A stretch of DNA of 64,000 nucleotides, from contig NZ_FOTE01000019.1 of the NCBI RefSeq assembly GCF_900114475.1, forward strand, positions 1-64,000, given 5' to 3'. Position numbers and translations under genes: made by a program. The notes under the pieces were generated by a model. That model did no database searches. It had not been told where the DNA came from and was given only the letters and a program-made list of their open reading frames with translations. The DNA comes from Paenibacillus sp. 1_12. GTDB taxonomy: Bacteria; Bacillota; Bacilli; Paenibacillales; NBRC-103111. Positions 24,220 through 32,384 of this stretch are shown here, in pieces. Every line of letters begins with the position of its first letter. Position 1 is the first letter of the stretch.

Positions 24220-26000
24220 GCACACGATTTTTTTTCAAAAACCTGCTGCTATTTCTGGCTCCCCTATTAATTCCTGTTGTTCTCCTCGGCGGCCTATCCA
24301 TCTATATCACCCAGCAATATATTCAAGGGGAGATCAATAGGAACAACCTCGTTTTGTTCAATCAATTGGATCGGAATATGGAGCAAATCTTCAGTGAAAT
24401 GGAGTCGCTGAGCGTCGGTCTTGGCAATCTTGATGTGTTGTTCAGGATGGAGGAAATCCTCCATACCCAAACTTTAACGTTAGAAGATATTCGGCTCATG
24501 AAGGTTATCCAGAACTATTTGAGGGCTCCAGCCAGTGTCAAGCCTTTTATTGAATCTATCTATGTATATGTGAATAATAGCTACAATCAATTTCTGGATT
24601 ACAATGACGGATTGATCCGACTTGATGATTTCCACGACTCGACCTGGATAAACAGCTATATGCAAAACCGTGATCTTACAGGAATCTGGACGGAATCGAG
24701 GCAAATTCAACATTTTTCATTCGAGAAGCCGATTTCCGTTACCACTCTGTATAAAAATATGTTTTCTTCCGCCCTGAACCATCCAAGAGGCGTGATCGCC
24801 ATCAATGTGTATACCCAGTACATTGAAAAATTGCTGGATCAAATGGCAACTTACCCCAATCAGCATATTATTGTTATAGACGATAACGGGCGTGTTATAT
24901 TCCGTAATCATCCGGATACTGGCACCAATGCATTGAATAGCACCTTAATTCCCGAAAAAAGCAAGCCCTTCATCTGGAAAAACGGCAATAGCACCTATTT
25001 CGTCTCCGAGCAGCGCTCTACGGTTTCTGGCTGGCGGTACCTTTCTGTCACACCGCAGTCGTCATTAAACCAGATTCCATTCAAGCTTAGTACCTTTACT
25101 GCCTGTATTGTCCTGCTCTCCTTTGTTCTGGGGTCAGCCCTTGCCTATTTGCTTACCAAGCGCAGCGCCAATCAAATACGTAGAATTATGACCATACTGC
25201 AGCAAGCTGAAAAGGGGGTTCCTCTGTATGATGCCTCAGCCTCAGTAGTTAAGGATGAATACAGCATTATTACCGAAGAAATCATAAAAAATTTTCTGGA
25301 GCGACATTATTTGCAGGTTCAACTTTCTGAGAAAAAGTATAAGCTTCAAGCTGCCGAATTGCTTGCCTTGCAAGCTCAAATCAATCCGCACTTTTTATTT
25401 AATACGCTTCAAACCATCTATTGGAAGGTGCTGGGGCTAACAGTCCAGCCCAATGAGGCCAACCAAATGCTAGAAAGCTTGTCCGGTTTACTGAAGTACT
25501 CCTTGGAAACGCCACATGAAATCGTATCGCTGGATAAGGAAATCCACAATATGCAGAACTACCTCGATATCCAGCAGATACGCTATAAAGACAAATTTGA
25601 GCTCTACTGGCAATATGAGCATGAAGAACTTGAAGGCGTCGGCATCGTTAAGCTGCTCTTGCAGCCATTAATTGAGAACTGCATCCACCATGGATTGCTT
25701 GCCCAAGGACCCCCTATTCAGATTAAAATCAAAATTTCCCGTCTCGCCTCTCATCTCCATATTGCCGTGCTCGATAATGGGAAGGGGATAAGCAGGGCAC
25801 GCCTTGAGGAGATTCGGATCTTGATCAACGAAGAGGATAATGTGTACCGCCATATCGGACTGTCAAATACGAACAAACGCATCCGGCTTGTCTATGGCAA
25901 AGAGAATGGGCTTATCATACGCAGCAAGCTCTCTTGGGGCACATCGGTGTCTATGGATATTCCGCTCCTGAGTACCGAAGTCATGGAGCGAATTCAATAG
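24216..26000 (+). CDS. YesM-type membrane sensor histidine kinase
   Basis: 594 residues. First helix LLLFLAPLLIPVVLLGGLSI, an extracellular Cache-like domain of about 250 residues, a second helix around residues 290-312 (LSTFTACIVLLSFVLGSALA), HAMP, then the His_kinase domain with the phospho-histidine in QAQINPHFLFNTLQTIYWKV. The ATPase domain follows with N-box LLLQPLIENCIHHGLL and G-box LDNGKGISRA. All needed residues are present. Co-translated with the YesN-type regulator. It should sense the external substrate, perhaps through the binding protein, and switch on the divergent operon. Confidence 0.92.
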   Translation: MSTRFFFKNLLLFLAPLLIPVVLLGGLSIYITQQYIQGEINRNNLVLFNQLDRNMEQIFSEMESLSVGLGNLDVLFRMEEILHTQTLTLEDIRLMKVIQNYLRAPASVKPFIESIYVYVNNSYNQFLDYNDGLIRLDDFHDSTWINSYMQNRDLTGIWTESRQIQHFSFEKPISVTTLYKNMFSSALNHPRGVIAINVYTQYIEKLLDQMATYPNQHIIVIDDNGRVIFRNHPDTGTNALNSTLIPEKSKPFIWKNGNSTYFVSEQRSTVSGWRYLSVTPQSSLNQIPFKLSTFTACIVLLSFVLGSALAYLLTKRSANQIRRIMTILQQAEKGVPLYDASASVVKDEYSIITEEIIKNFLERHYLQVQLSEKKYKLQAAELLALQAQINPHFLFNTLQTIYWKVLGLTVQPNEANQMLESLSGLLKYSLETPHEIVSLDKEIHNMQNYLDIQQIRYKDKFELYWQYEHEELEGVGIVKLLLQPLIENCIHHGLLAQGPPIQIKIKISRLASHLHIAVLDNGKGISRARLEEIRILINEEDNVYRHIGLSNTNKRIRLVYGKENGLIIRSKLSWGTSVSMDIPLLSTEVMERIQ

Positions 26001-26114
26001 GCAACAACCTTATGAAACATCAAAATACCATAATTTGAGTGTTTCCACTACTGAATAATGGTGTTATGTTTAAATTAGGAATTTCAAAAAGATTTATACA
26101 ACATGGAGGTCACA

Positions 26115-26738
26115 ATGAAAAAATCTATCATCTTGAGTTCCGCATTAGCTATAAGCATTATGTTTTCAAGCGTTGCTTCAGCTGCTACATATGATCAGTA
26201 CACCGCTAAAGATAATGATATGCTATGGAAAGTTTCCAATACGTATGGCGTAAGTTTATCAAGTTTAATGGAGATAAATCCAAAAATCGATCCATATAAT
26301 ATTTACAAGGGTTTGATCATAAACATTCCCAATAAACAAAACCAAAATTGGGAATTAAATGCGGATGCAATGATTGCCAAAGGAATGACTCAACTTGGAG
26401 TTCCATATGTATTTGGAGGAGATCGACCGTACGAAGCATTTGATTGTTCTGGTTTTACTCAATATATGTTTAGAGCAATTGGAATTGAACTCCCTCATTC
26501 CTCGGCTATGCAGAGCGATTTAGGAAAATTTGTTCCAGCTAATCAATTACGAAAAGGCGACTTGATATTCCTAAGTGACACCTATCAAGCCGGAGTGTCA
26601 CATGTGGCTCTCTATATCGGAGACAATAAAGTACTACAAGCTGGAACAATGGGAACAAGAGAAGTGAAAATTAGCACTTTATTTGGTACTCCCTATTATG
26701 ACTCCCATTATTGGGGTGCTCGTCGTCTAATCGATTAA
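26115..26738 (+). CDS. Secreted LysM + NlpC/P60 peptidoglycan hydrolase
   Basis: 207 residues. Signal peptide KKSIILSSALAISIMF, one LysM (about 28-75: YTAKDNDMLWKVSNTYGVSL, with NIYKGLIINIP), then an NlpC/P60 domain with catalytic cysteine in FDCSGFTQYMFR and histidine in SHVALYIGDNKV. Family activity: gamma-D-Glu-diaminopimelate endopeptidase in the cell wall. ATG 26115 chosen because GGAGG is 6 bases upstream; an ATG 12 bases earlier overlaps the ribosome site. Convergent with the LD-carboxypeptidase gene, 8 bases apart: two peptidoglycan-processing genes side by side. Confidence 0.92.
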   Translation: MKKSIILSSALAISIMFSSVASAATYDQYTAKDNDMLWKVSNTYGVSLSSLMEINPKIDPYNIYKGLIINIPNKQNQNWELNADAMIAKGMTQLGVPYVFGGDRPYEAFDCSGFTQYMFRAIGIELPHSSAMQSDLGKFVPANQLRKGDLIFLSDTYQAGVSHVALYIGDNKVLQAGTMGTREVKISTLFGTPYYDSHYWGARRLID

Positions 26739-26746
26739 GATCTTGC

Positions 26747-27673
26747 TTAAGATAAGCTAACCGTTGGTTCAAGAACGGTCAATGTATTATTATATGTGTT
26801 GAGATTAACCAAAGCTCCAATAGGTATGGCTGCCTTATATGTTCCATGAGCAGATGCCAAATTGGTCATGAGTGCCTTACCTATTGGAGCTAATACTTCA
26901 TCGATCAGATCATTGTATGATTTACCATAAGCTGTTTGGCATTCTGTGCATTCACCCATTACGATTCCAATGCAATCATTAAATTTTCCTGCAATTTTTA
27001 AATGATTGATCATTCTATAAACTTTGTTTATTGGTTCATGTGTTTCTTCAAGGAATAAAACTTTTCCTTTAGTGTCAATTTCATACGAAGTACCTAGCGT
27101 ATCAACAATTGAAGATAGATTCCCCCCGACTATAGGCCCCGTTACATTACCAAGAACTTTACTTGTAAGTAACACATTTGGAGGGTTTTGAATAATCCTT
27201 GGAGCGCTTACTTTAGAAGTAGCCTCAAAAAATTGATCGAAATTATAAGCCGGAGTGGACGGATTAAAATCAAAAAGCATTAAACTAGAAAAAGTAATTA
27301 AGTCACAAAATTGATATAAGGCATTCATTAATACAGAAATGTCACTGTAACCCGTAAGTATTTTTGGATTCGCAGAAATTACTTCATAATCCAAATAAGG
27401 GAGAATTCCCAGAACTCCTACCCCTCCTCTGGTGGGAAGAATCATTCTAACTCTTTGATTAGCAAACATATTCATCAGATCATATGCTCTTTGCTCATCT
27501 GTTCCCCCAAGAAAACCATCAACCGAATATACATAGTTACCTAAAACAACTTGAAATCCCATACTTCTCAATACAGAAATACCCGTATTGATTGTCATCG
27601 AATTAAGCGGACTCCCCAATGTTACTATTCCAATTGTATCGCCACGTCTCAAGATAGGTGGATGTACAGACAT
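26747..27673 (-). CDS. S66-family LD-carboxypeptidase (LdcA/MccF-like)
   Basis: 308 residues. Nucleophile serine in LTGYSDISVLM, glutamate of the triad in KVLFLEETHEPI, histidine in NLASAHGTYKAAIPIG. The N-terminal lobe has the usual GDTIGIVTLGSPLNS and GFLGGTDEQRAYDLMNMFAN. Family function: removes D-Ala from muropeptide tetrapeptides in the cytoplasm; MccF-like members instead cleave peptide-nucleotide antibiotics. No signal peptide. Strong GGAGGGGAG ribosome site. Confidence 0.9.
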   Translation of the reverse strand: MSVHPPILRRGDTIGIVTLGSPLNSMTINTGISVLRSMGFQVVLGNYVYSVDGFLGGTDEQRAYDLMNMFANQRVRMILPTRGGVGVLGILPYLDYEVISANPKILTGYSDISVLMNALYQFCDLITFSSLMLFDFNPSTPAYNFDQFFEATSKVSAPRIIQNPPNVLLTSKVLGNVTGPIVGGNLSSIVDTLGTSYEIDTKGKVLFLEETHEPINKVYRMINHLKIAGKFNDCIGIVMGECTECQTAYGKSYNDLIDEVLAPIGKALMTNLASAHGTYKAAIPIGALVNLNTYNNTLTVLEPTVSLS

Positions 27674-27925
27674 TATTCGACACTCTCCCCTCCTATGAAT
27701 TTCGTATATAATATTTATGTTTGGAAAGCGCCGATCATGCTTTTTTTAATCATGTTGTTTAATAATTATTGCCCACTTTCACACATAAAAAATCTCTCCC
27801 GGGTGGCTCGAAAGAGCATGTTTACCATGCATAATATTACTTTTCATAGACTTCAACTGTTGTAATAGTTGTTTCTTCCATCTAAACTTAGTAGGATAAA
27901 AGTAGAAAAGCACGGGAGTGCAAAT

Positions 27926-28228
27926 GTGGGAGAGAATGTATTCAGATCGACAGGTTGGGATGTTCGTGTCTTATCCGTGGAGCGGGAGATGGTAAAGTTC
28001 CCCAAGGAGCAGGAGTCGTTAGCGTTTCGCTTAAGCATTCTTGTGGCTCCATCGCTGAAGTTCCGCTCACTTGACCAGATTCAACTTATTGTAGGGCAGT
28101 CTGGAACCCCTTCATGGGTAGCGTTCATAGCCACCGTTTTACAGCATGAACCGGGTTCGTTGTTATTGTTTACAAGCCATCAGTACGAATCGCAGTTAAA
28201 GGAGGTTCTTCGGTTAGTATGTGGGTAG
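27926..28228 (+). CDS. Hypothetical protein of about 100 residues
   Basis: From GTG 27926 (GGGAG 7-8 bases upstream) to TAG 28226-28228. The sequence (WDVRVLSVEREMVKFPKEQE; IQLIVGQSGTPSWVAFIATV; YESQLKEVLRLVCG) looks like a folded alpha/beta protein, with no signal peptide. I do not recognise a family. The frame is open 19 codons further upstream but without a start or ribosome site, so a truncated older gene is also possible. Confidence 0.45.
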   Translation: MGENVFRSTGWDVRVLSVEREMVKFPKEQESLAFRLSILVAPSLKFRSLDQIQLIVGQSGTPSWVAFIATVLQHEPGSLLLFTSHQYESQLKEVLRLVCG

Positions 28229-28280
28229 AGTGAAATTAAGCGCTCATTTCTGAAGCAAAATTTTGAAAGAAGAATTCTAT

Positions 28281-28309
28281 TTGATTGCCTTAGTATAAAC
28301 TGGTAATAA
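28281..28309 (+). promoter_or_regulatory. Candidate sigma-A promoter of the DUF2905 gene
   Basis: TTGATT (28281-28286), a 17-base spacer, and TAATAA (28304-28309), followed about 20 bases later by the ATG of the DUF2905 gene. The leader is very short, so this assignment is tentative. Confidence 0.4.
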
Positions 28310-28329
28310 TTAAATAAGAGGTGAGTCTA

Positions 28330-28548
28330 ATGTCTATCCCCAAAATATTAATTAGCTTAGGAATTGCACTAGTTGTCATTGGCATTTTATGGTCTGTCTT
28401 ATCAAAGTTCATCAACCTTGGAAAACTTCCTGGAGACATTGTAGTCGAAAAAGAAAATTTCAAGTTTTATTTTCCCGTTGTAACATGCATTATTATAAGT
28501 GTTGCGCTCTCATTAGTTATGTATGTTATAAGACTCTTTAACAAATAA
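28330..28548 (+). CDS. DUF2905 small membrane protein
   Basis: 72 residues. Two membrane helices (ILISLGIALVVIGILWSVLS and VVTCIIISVALSLVMYVI) flank the family signature LGKLPGDIVVEKENFKFYFP. This is a full-length DUF2905 protein, a conserved small membrane family of unknown function in Bacilli. ATG 28330 is preferred over GTG 28321, because the GTG is part of the GAGGTGA ribosome site. Confidence 0.88.
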   Translation: MSIPKILISLGIALVVIGILWSVLSKFINLGKLPGDIVVEKENFKFYFPVVTCIIISVALSLVMYVIRLFNK

Positions 28549-28621
28549 GGGGCAATTTGTTTGTGCGCCATTTTGTCTTTACAGCCCCCCCCAACAACAC
28601 TCATAGACAATCTAATCTATC

Positions 28622-28924
28622 TCAAACTCTTATTAAACCACAATTTATTGGAACTTTGATAAAATGGATGTATTTTCTTCCCATTGGTTTTATTCCCTCG
28701 GCAAGTATGATATCAACAACTTTAGCATTAGTCCCATGATATAGTACATCTGAAGGAATCGCACCTTGATACTCCAATCTACCCACGCTATGTCCATAGT
28801 TAGCACGAATGTAATCATTGATAATCTCAAATCTTTGCTTTGCACAGTTCTTTACAACTTGTCTAATATCTTTGTCTTCAATAAATGACCATCTTGATTC
28901 CAAACGGATTGCCTGTAGCAGATC
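28622..28924 (-). pseudogene. kptA: Fragment of RNA 2'-phosphotransferase KptA
   Basis: A stretch of about 95 codons matches the middle of KptA/Tpt1: KQRFEIINDYIRANYGHSVG, DVLYHGTNAKVVDIILAEG, KPMGRKYIHF. The N-terminal third, including the conserved L-R-H-P segment, is missing; a TGA lies just before the homology (28925-28927). After KYIHF the text jumps to a short unrelated-looking end, so the C-terminal catalytic part is also lost. KptA transfers a 2'-phosphate from RNA to NAD. This copy should be inactive. A TTG at 28903 could start a shorter peptide. Confidence 0.8.
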
Positions 28925-28981
28925 TCATTTCTTTTAAATAAGAATTTTTATATCATTTTACCATTGAGCTCGTTTCACAGG

Positions 28982-29251
28982 TTATGGTTTAACATTTTGC
29001 CTATACCAGTGATGTTCCTCGCCTTCCAATTCTTTTTCGATGATTTGAAGAGTTTCTTTTCGTGGTAATCCTTGAATTTGTAATTCTTTATATCGCTTAT
29101 GAAAATTTTCCATTTGTAAATATGCTTCACACTTCTTTTGACCCTGCTGGTAGCAGGCACATTGGACTTTATTTACTAATCCTTGCCCCTCACTTCTCGC
29201 ATAGCAAAAGACTGATTCTGCAATGATTTTCCCAATATCAATTCTGCTCAA
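28982..29251 (-). CDS. Hypothetical protein of about 89 residues
   Basis: Starts with TTG 29251 behind a clear GGAGG 6 bases upstream; ends at TAA 28982. The sequence is mainly helical and charged (NFHKRYKELQIQGLPRKETL, IIEKELEGEEHHWY) with three cysteines in CACYQQGQKKC. No signal peptide or membrane segment. Unrecognised; the C-A-C-X6-C spacing could bind a metal, but this is speculation. Single gene. Confidence 0.6.
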   Translation of the reverse strand: MSRIDIGKIIAESVFCYARSEGQGLVNKVQCACYQQGQKKCEAYLQMENFHKRYKELQIQGLPRKETLQIIEKELEGEEHHWYRQNVKP

Positions 29252-29414
29252 TTTTAACCTCCAATTCTACAACCCATTGAAATATCATAAGTTGGTTGCA
29301 TTATATTTGGACATAACAGCATCACTATGTCTGTGATTTTTTTAACAGAAACTCCGTACAGCTAATGATACGATTAATAAGTACAATAACTACAAAAACA
29401 AAGGAATGGTATCA

Positions 29415-29612
29415 ATGCCACGGAAAATACTTCGTAGTCAGTCAGCAGAATATCCTTTTCATATTAAGTTAAATGAAACAATGGTTGTAACACGTGAAGG
29501 TACGGGTATAGTTACGAGTCGAGCAAATGAATGGATCTATGTAAAACTCGATAGAACTGATAAGATCATTAAGACTAGTATCTTTTTTGTTGAACTACTT
29601 GAGACCGCTTAA
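29415..29612 (+). CDS. Small hypothetical protein (about 65 residues)
   Basis: ATG 29415 behind AAAGGAATGG. Contains a beta-rich core: HIKLNETMVVTREGTGIVTS and EWIYVKLDRTDKIIKTSIFF. It resembles an SH3- or KOW-like small barrel in pattern, but I do not recognise the family. The stop codon lies inside the stem of its terminator, which makes a real, compact gene likely. Confidence 0.6.
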   Translation: MPRKILRSQSAEYPFHIKLNETMVVTREGTGIVTSRANEWIYVKLDRTDKIIKTSIFFVELLETA

Positions 29613-29626
29613 AATGCGGTCTTTTT
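29603..29626 (+). terminator. Terminator overlapping the stop of the 65-residue gene
   Basis: GACCGC (29603-29608) pairs with GCGGTC (29616-29621), followed by five T. The stop codon TAA (29610-29612) is in the loop. Confidence 0.75.
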
Positions 29627-29725
29627 GATATATTCTTTTTAAAAGTAAAGATGAAAGTAACGAACATCTCTTCAAAGCCAGGTACGTGCAACGTCGGATA
29701 TACCCAGTAGATGCTTTCTTACAAT

Positions 29726-29744
29726 TTATGTTATCATAACATAA
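29726..29744. promoter_or_regulatory. Perfect 19-bp palindrome upstream of the SLH gene
   Basis: TTATGTTATCATAACATAA has nine paired bases on each side of a central C. It lies 57 bases before the SLH-protein start, a suitable place for an operator. The binding protein is unknown. Confidence 0.45.
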
Positions 29745-29800
29745 TCGTCTCAGCAGCATTATTCATCACTGATATTGAAAAACACGGAGGTTTCATCATA

Positions 29801-31444
29801 GTGAATACAAAACTACTATGCAGTCTTGCTTTATCTGGAATTATAGCTTCGAATTTATTAATCGGTCCCGTTACAGCAGCATCCAACAATTTAATGCTAG
29901 GCGATATAACTGGTCATTGGGCAGAGAATGCGATTCAAAAAGCAGTAGCGGCAGGATACGTTAACGGTTATGCTGATGGAACGTTTAGACCTGACGCTTC
30001 TATTACGGAAGAGGAATTTTTGTCAATGACGGTGCATGCGTTACAAATCCCGTTTCCATCACAAAAGCAAGGAGAATCGTGGTTTGCTCCTGTTCTGGAT
30101 GCAGCTAATCAATACGCATTGTATAAGGGGGACTATCAGAACGACTGGCAGTCTCCTATTAGGCACGATGATGCAGCCAAAACATTATTTAGAGCGACCC
30201 AATCCCAATATGAAAAACAGAATGTCACTGAAAATCTAAAACGATTTCAAACATGGGTTCCCTCGAAGGTAGATCCGAATTTTTCCGCGGAACAATTGAA
30301 GACGCTCCGTTCCTTGCCTGAATTCAACGGCCAATCCAATGGCAGCATCGATGATATTTTGCCAGATGTTCCGAAGCTGATCACCGCTCTTGAAAGGTAT
30401 AATCGAGATGTTATTCAGCCGAAAATTAAAAATCCGAATCGGGCAAAAAATACTTGTTCGGTTGAGATTTCTGAATGTTTGGTCAGAGATTATACTGCCA
30501 AGCTCAAATCGATTCTCTCTGAAGCAGCAGATGTAACGAATGTCGACTACACCGACAGCCGGATCGTCTATGAGGTCGTGAAACGAGGACTTATGCAAGG
30601 AGACAATCGAGGAGATTTAGCGGCCGGCACTTCAACCACTCGAGCGGAAGCTGTAGCTCTTATTGAAAGGGTTCTAGCTTATAACAGCGGAAAAAAACTC
30701 GATGTCGATAAGCATGCCTTGTCCAAGGCGGAAGTCGCCTGGCACGGAACTAACATTTTTACAATATGGCCTCGTTACTTTCCTGAGAAATTCATTAATG
30801 ACTTCGACTTGAGCAAAGCACATTGGGATTCCAATGACGGCAATTATCACGAGAGCGGGGAACAATACATCGTTGTGGACATGGAGGATCCCGAGGATCC
30901 TTTCCTTGATGAAGTAAGAGGTATGGAGTTTGCCTTTACCCAATACGACAGCAATGGCAATCCTTCTAACACTACAAACATATCGGCTCCCGCTAAATCG
31001 TATGTTACATATTCAAAAGTAAGAGCCGTCGTGGATAACGATATAGATTTTGGATTGAGTAACGCTATCGGCGGCACTATAACTTCTATCCTTATCGGCA
31101 CGGATAAAGACACAAAATCTTGGAATCAAGTTCTTTCGCTCGCGGAGGATGAAAATACAGTCTTATTCACTAAGACTCAGAGCTCCCAAAACACATGGGA
31201 TCTGAATACCGCAAACGGCAATTGGTCTCCGTCGATTCCTAAGAGCGGCCAATATATTCTAAAAGCCGGGACGCACTACTGGGTTAAGGGTCAAGTTCAT
31301 CCAAAAGGTGATGCATTTATCAAACAAGGGGAAAACGGAAATGTTTCCCATTCGCATAGCCCTGACTATGATAGATCGTCGCACAGCGGCAACAACTCCA
31401 TTTCAGTAGCGCGTACAAGAGCTGATTACAGTGTAAGTAATTAA
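29801..31444 (+). CDS. Secreted SLH-domain surface protein
   Basis: 547 residues from GTG 29801 (GGAGG 10 bases upstream). Signal peptide (TKLLCSLALSGIIASNLLIG). SLH repeat 1 follows directly (DITGHWAENAIQKAVAAGYV, NGYADGTFRPDASITEEEF), then a weaker one, and another around residues 255-315 (YEVVKRGLMQGDNRGDLAAG, TTRAEAVALIERVLAY). The C-terminal about 230 residues (beta-rich, IGTDKDTKSWNQVL, ending in a histidine- and serine-rich tail) match nothing I know. SLH domains bind pyruvylated secondary wall polymer, so it should be attached to the cell surface. Single gene. Confidence 0.82.
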   Translation: MNTKLLCSLALSGIIASNLLIGPVTAASNNLMLGDITGHWAENAIQKAVAAGYVNGYADGTFRPDASITEEEFLSMTVHALQIPFPSQKQGESWFAPVLDAANQYALYKGDYQNDWQSPIRHDDAAKTLFRATQSQYEKQNVTENLKRFQTWVPSKVDPNFSAEQLKTLRSLPEFNGQSNGSIDDILPDVPKLITALERYNRDVIQPKIKNPNRAKNTCSVEISECLVRDYTAKLKSILSEAADVTNVDYTDSRIVYEVVKRGLMQGDNRGDLAAGTSTTRAEAVALIERVLAYNSGKKLDVDKHALSKAEVAWHGTNIFTIWPRYFPEKFINDFDLSKAHWDSNDGNYHESGEQYIVVDMEDPEDPFLDEVRGMEFAFTQYDSNGNPSNTTNISAPAKSYVTYSKVRAVVDNDIDFGLSNAIGGTITSILIGTDKDTKSWNQVLSLAEDENTVLFTKTQSSQNTWDLNTANGNWSPSIPKSGQYILKAGTHYWVKGQVHPKGDAFIKQGENGNVSHSHSPDYDRSSHSGNNSISVARTRADYSVSN

Positions 31445-31474
31445 TCGTTATGGCTTATTTACTTCAATAAATAC

Positions 31475-31510
31475 AGACAGAGCTTGCGTCAGACAAGCCA
31501 TGTCTTTTCT
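31475..31510 (+). terminator. Terminator of the SLH gene
   Basis: AGACAGAGCTTG (31475-31486) pairs with CAAGCCATGTCT (31494-31505), with a central mismatch, then TTTCTTTATTT. It touches the stop of the convergent membrane-protein gene. Confidence 0.6.
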
Positions 31511-32032
31511 TTATTTGATCGTTATAGAATAACTGAGCACTATTGAGTTTCCAAGCTGTGAAGCATGGATACCTAAAGAAGCCAATTTCACAAAAACTAT
31601 GTCATCTTTTGAAAAAACATCCACCGATAAACGATAAGTGTCGTGCTTAGTAAATACTTGCTGCACTCTGCTGGGTAATTTAAATGAAATTGTATTTTCT
31701 TTGATATCTAAGTAGTTCTTAAAAACACGTGCTTGAATATAATCATTTCCATCCAGTGTAAGAAATTGATAGGTTTCATTACTGGAATCATAGACGTCAA
31801 AATCAGATGAAGTTACAGAGTATTCTTGCACTTGATATGTATTACTATTAGATAGATCAGGTAACTTTTGTTCAATCTTTTCTAGTAATTCTACAATCTT
31901 CCCTAATGCCATAAAGAAAATTCCGCAAATAATAGATACTGCAATCAATGCAACGCCACCATAAAAAAATATTCCAATGAAAACTCCGATAACAATAATG
32001 ACAATACCAAAAATATGGAGTTTGAATGCCAT
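31511..32032 (-). CDS. Membrane-anchored protein, unknown
   Basis: 173 residues. Two helices at the N-terminus (IFGIVIIVIGVFIGIFFY and GVALIAVSIICGIFFMALG) form a hairpin. A short coiled segment (KIVELLEKIEQKLPDLS) leads to a soluble beta-rich domain of about 110 residues with YQFLTLDGNDYIQARVFKNY. Not recognised. Ribosome site GGAAGGGA about 10 bases upstream. Convergent with the SLH gene; the 205-bp repeat lies upstream. Confidence 0.6.
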   Translation of the reverse strand: MAFKLHIFGIVIIVIGVFIGIFFYGGVALIAVSIICGIFFMALGKIVELLEKIEQKLPDLSNSNTYQVQEYSVTSSDFDVYDSSNETYQFLTLDGNDYIQARVFKNYLDIKENTISFKLPSRVQQVFTKHDTYRLSVDVFSKDDIVFVKLASLGIHASQLGNSIVLSYSITIK

Positions 32033-32120
32033 CCAACATAAATCCCTTCCATGTTTAGTTTTTTTATTATTAATATATTTGGATAAATATAGTTTATAAA
32101 ACGGTTATTTAATTTAACAA

Positions 32121-32325
32121 ATGATATAGGATGAACTAAACATCATGCCAGCAAAGAGTCGCTGCGAAAGCAGCCCCCTCTTCCAATCGCTGTTGCAGCC
32201 AGATTCTTTCGATTCTTAGCCCCATAGGGGGAAGAATCCGTCTGCAAAGGCGAACACTTCGTTTCTCCAGAAGGGCCCGCTTTCTCCGCTCGGGCTGTGT
32301 ATTTCTTTTTTTTATCTTATATAGA
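32121..32325. mobile_element. 205-bp MITE-like repeat, copy 2
   Basis: Same length and order as the copy at 3499-3703, differing only by scattered substitutions, with no insertion or deletion. The end repeats are decayed (13 of 16 bases agree with copy 1 on each side). Internal arms are kept, for example TCGATTCTTAGCCCCATAGG and the segment ACTTCGTTTCTCCAGAAGGG. It lies between the stop of a stalk-domain gene and the start of a membrane-protein gene, where it could affect their transcripts. The rest of the 350-bp gap shows nothing else. Confidence 0.7.
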
Positions 32326-32384
32326 TGGTTTATTTAAAATCTAGCTACATCGGCCTCAAAGGTACGAAGCCGATCCCGATTAAT

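Noticed and set aside
29651-29710. 19-codon plus-strand frame (MKVTNISSKPGTCNVGYTQ)
   Set aside because: Weak ribosome site and too short to judge; it could be a gene remnant or chance.
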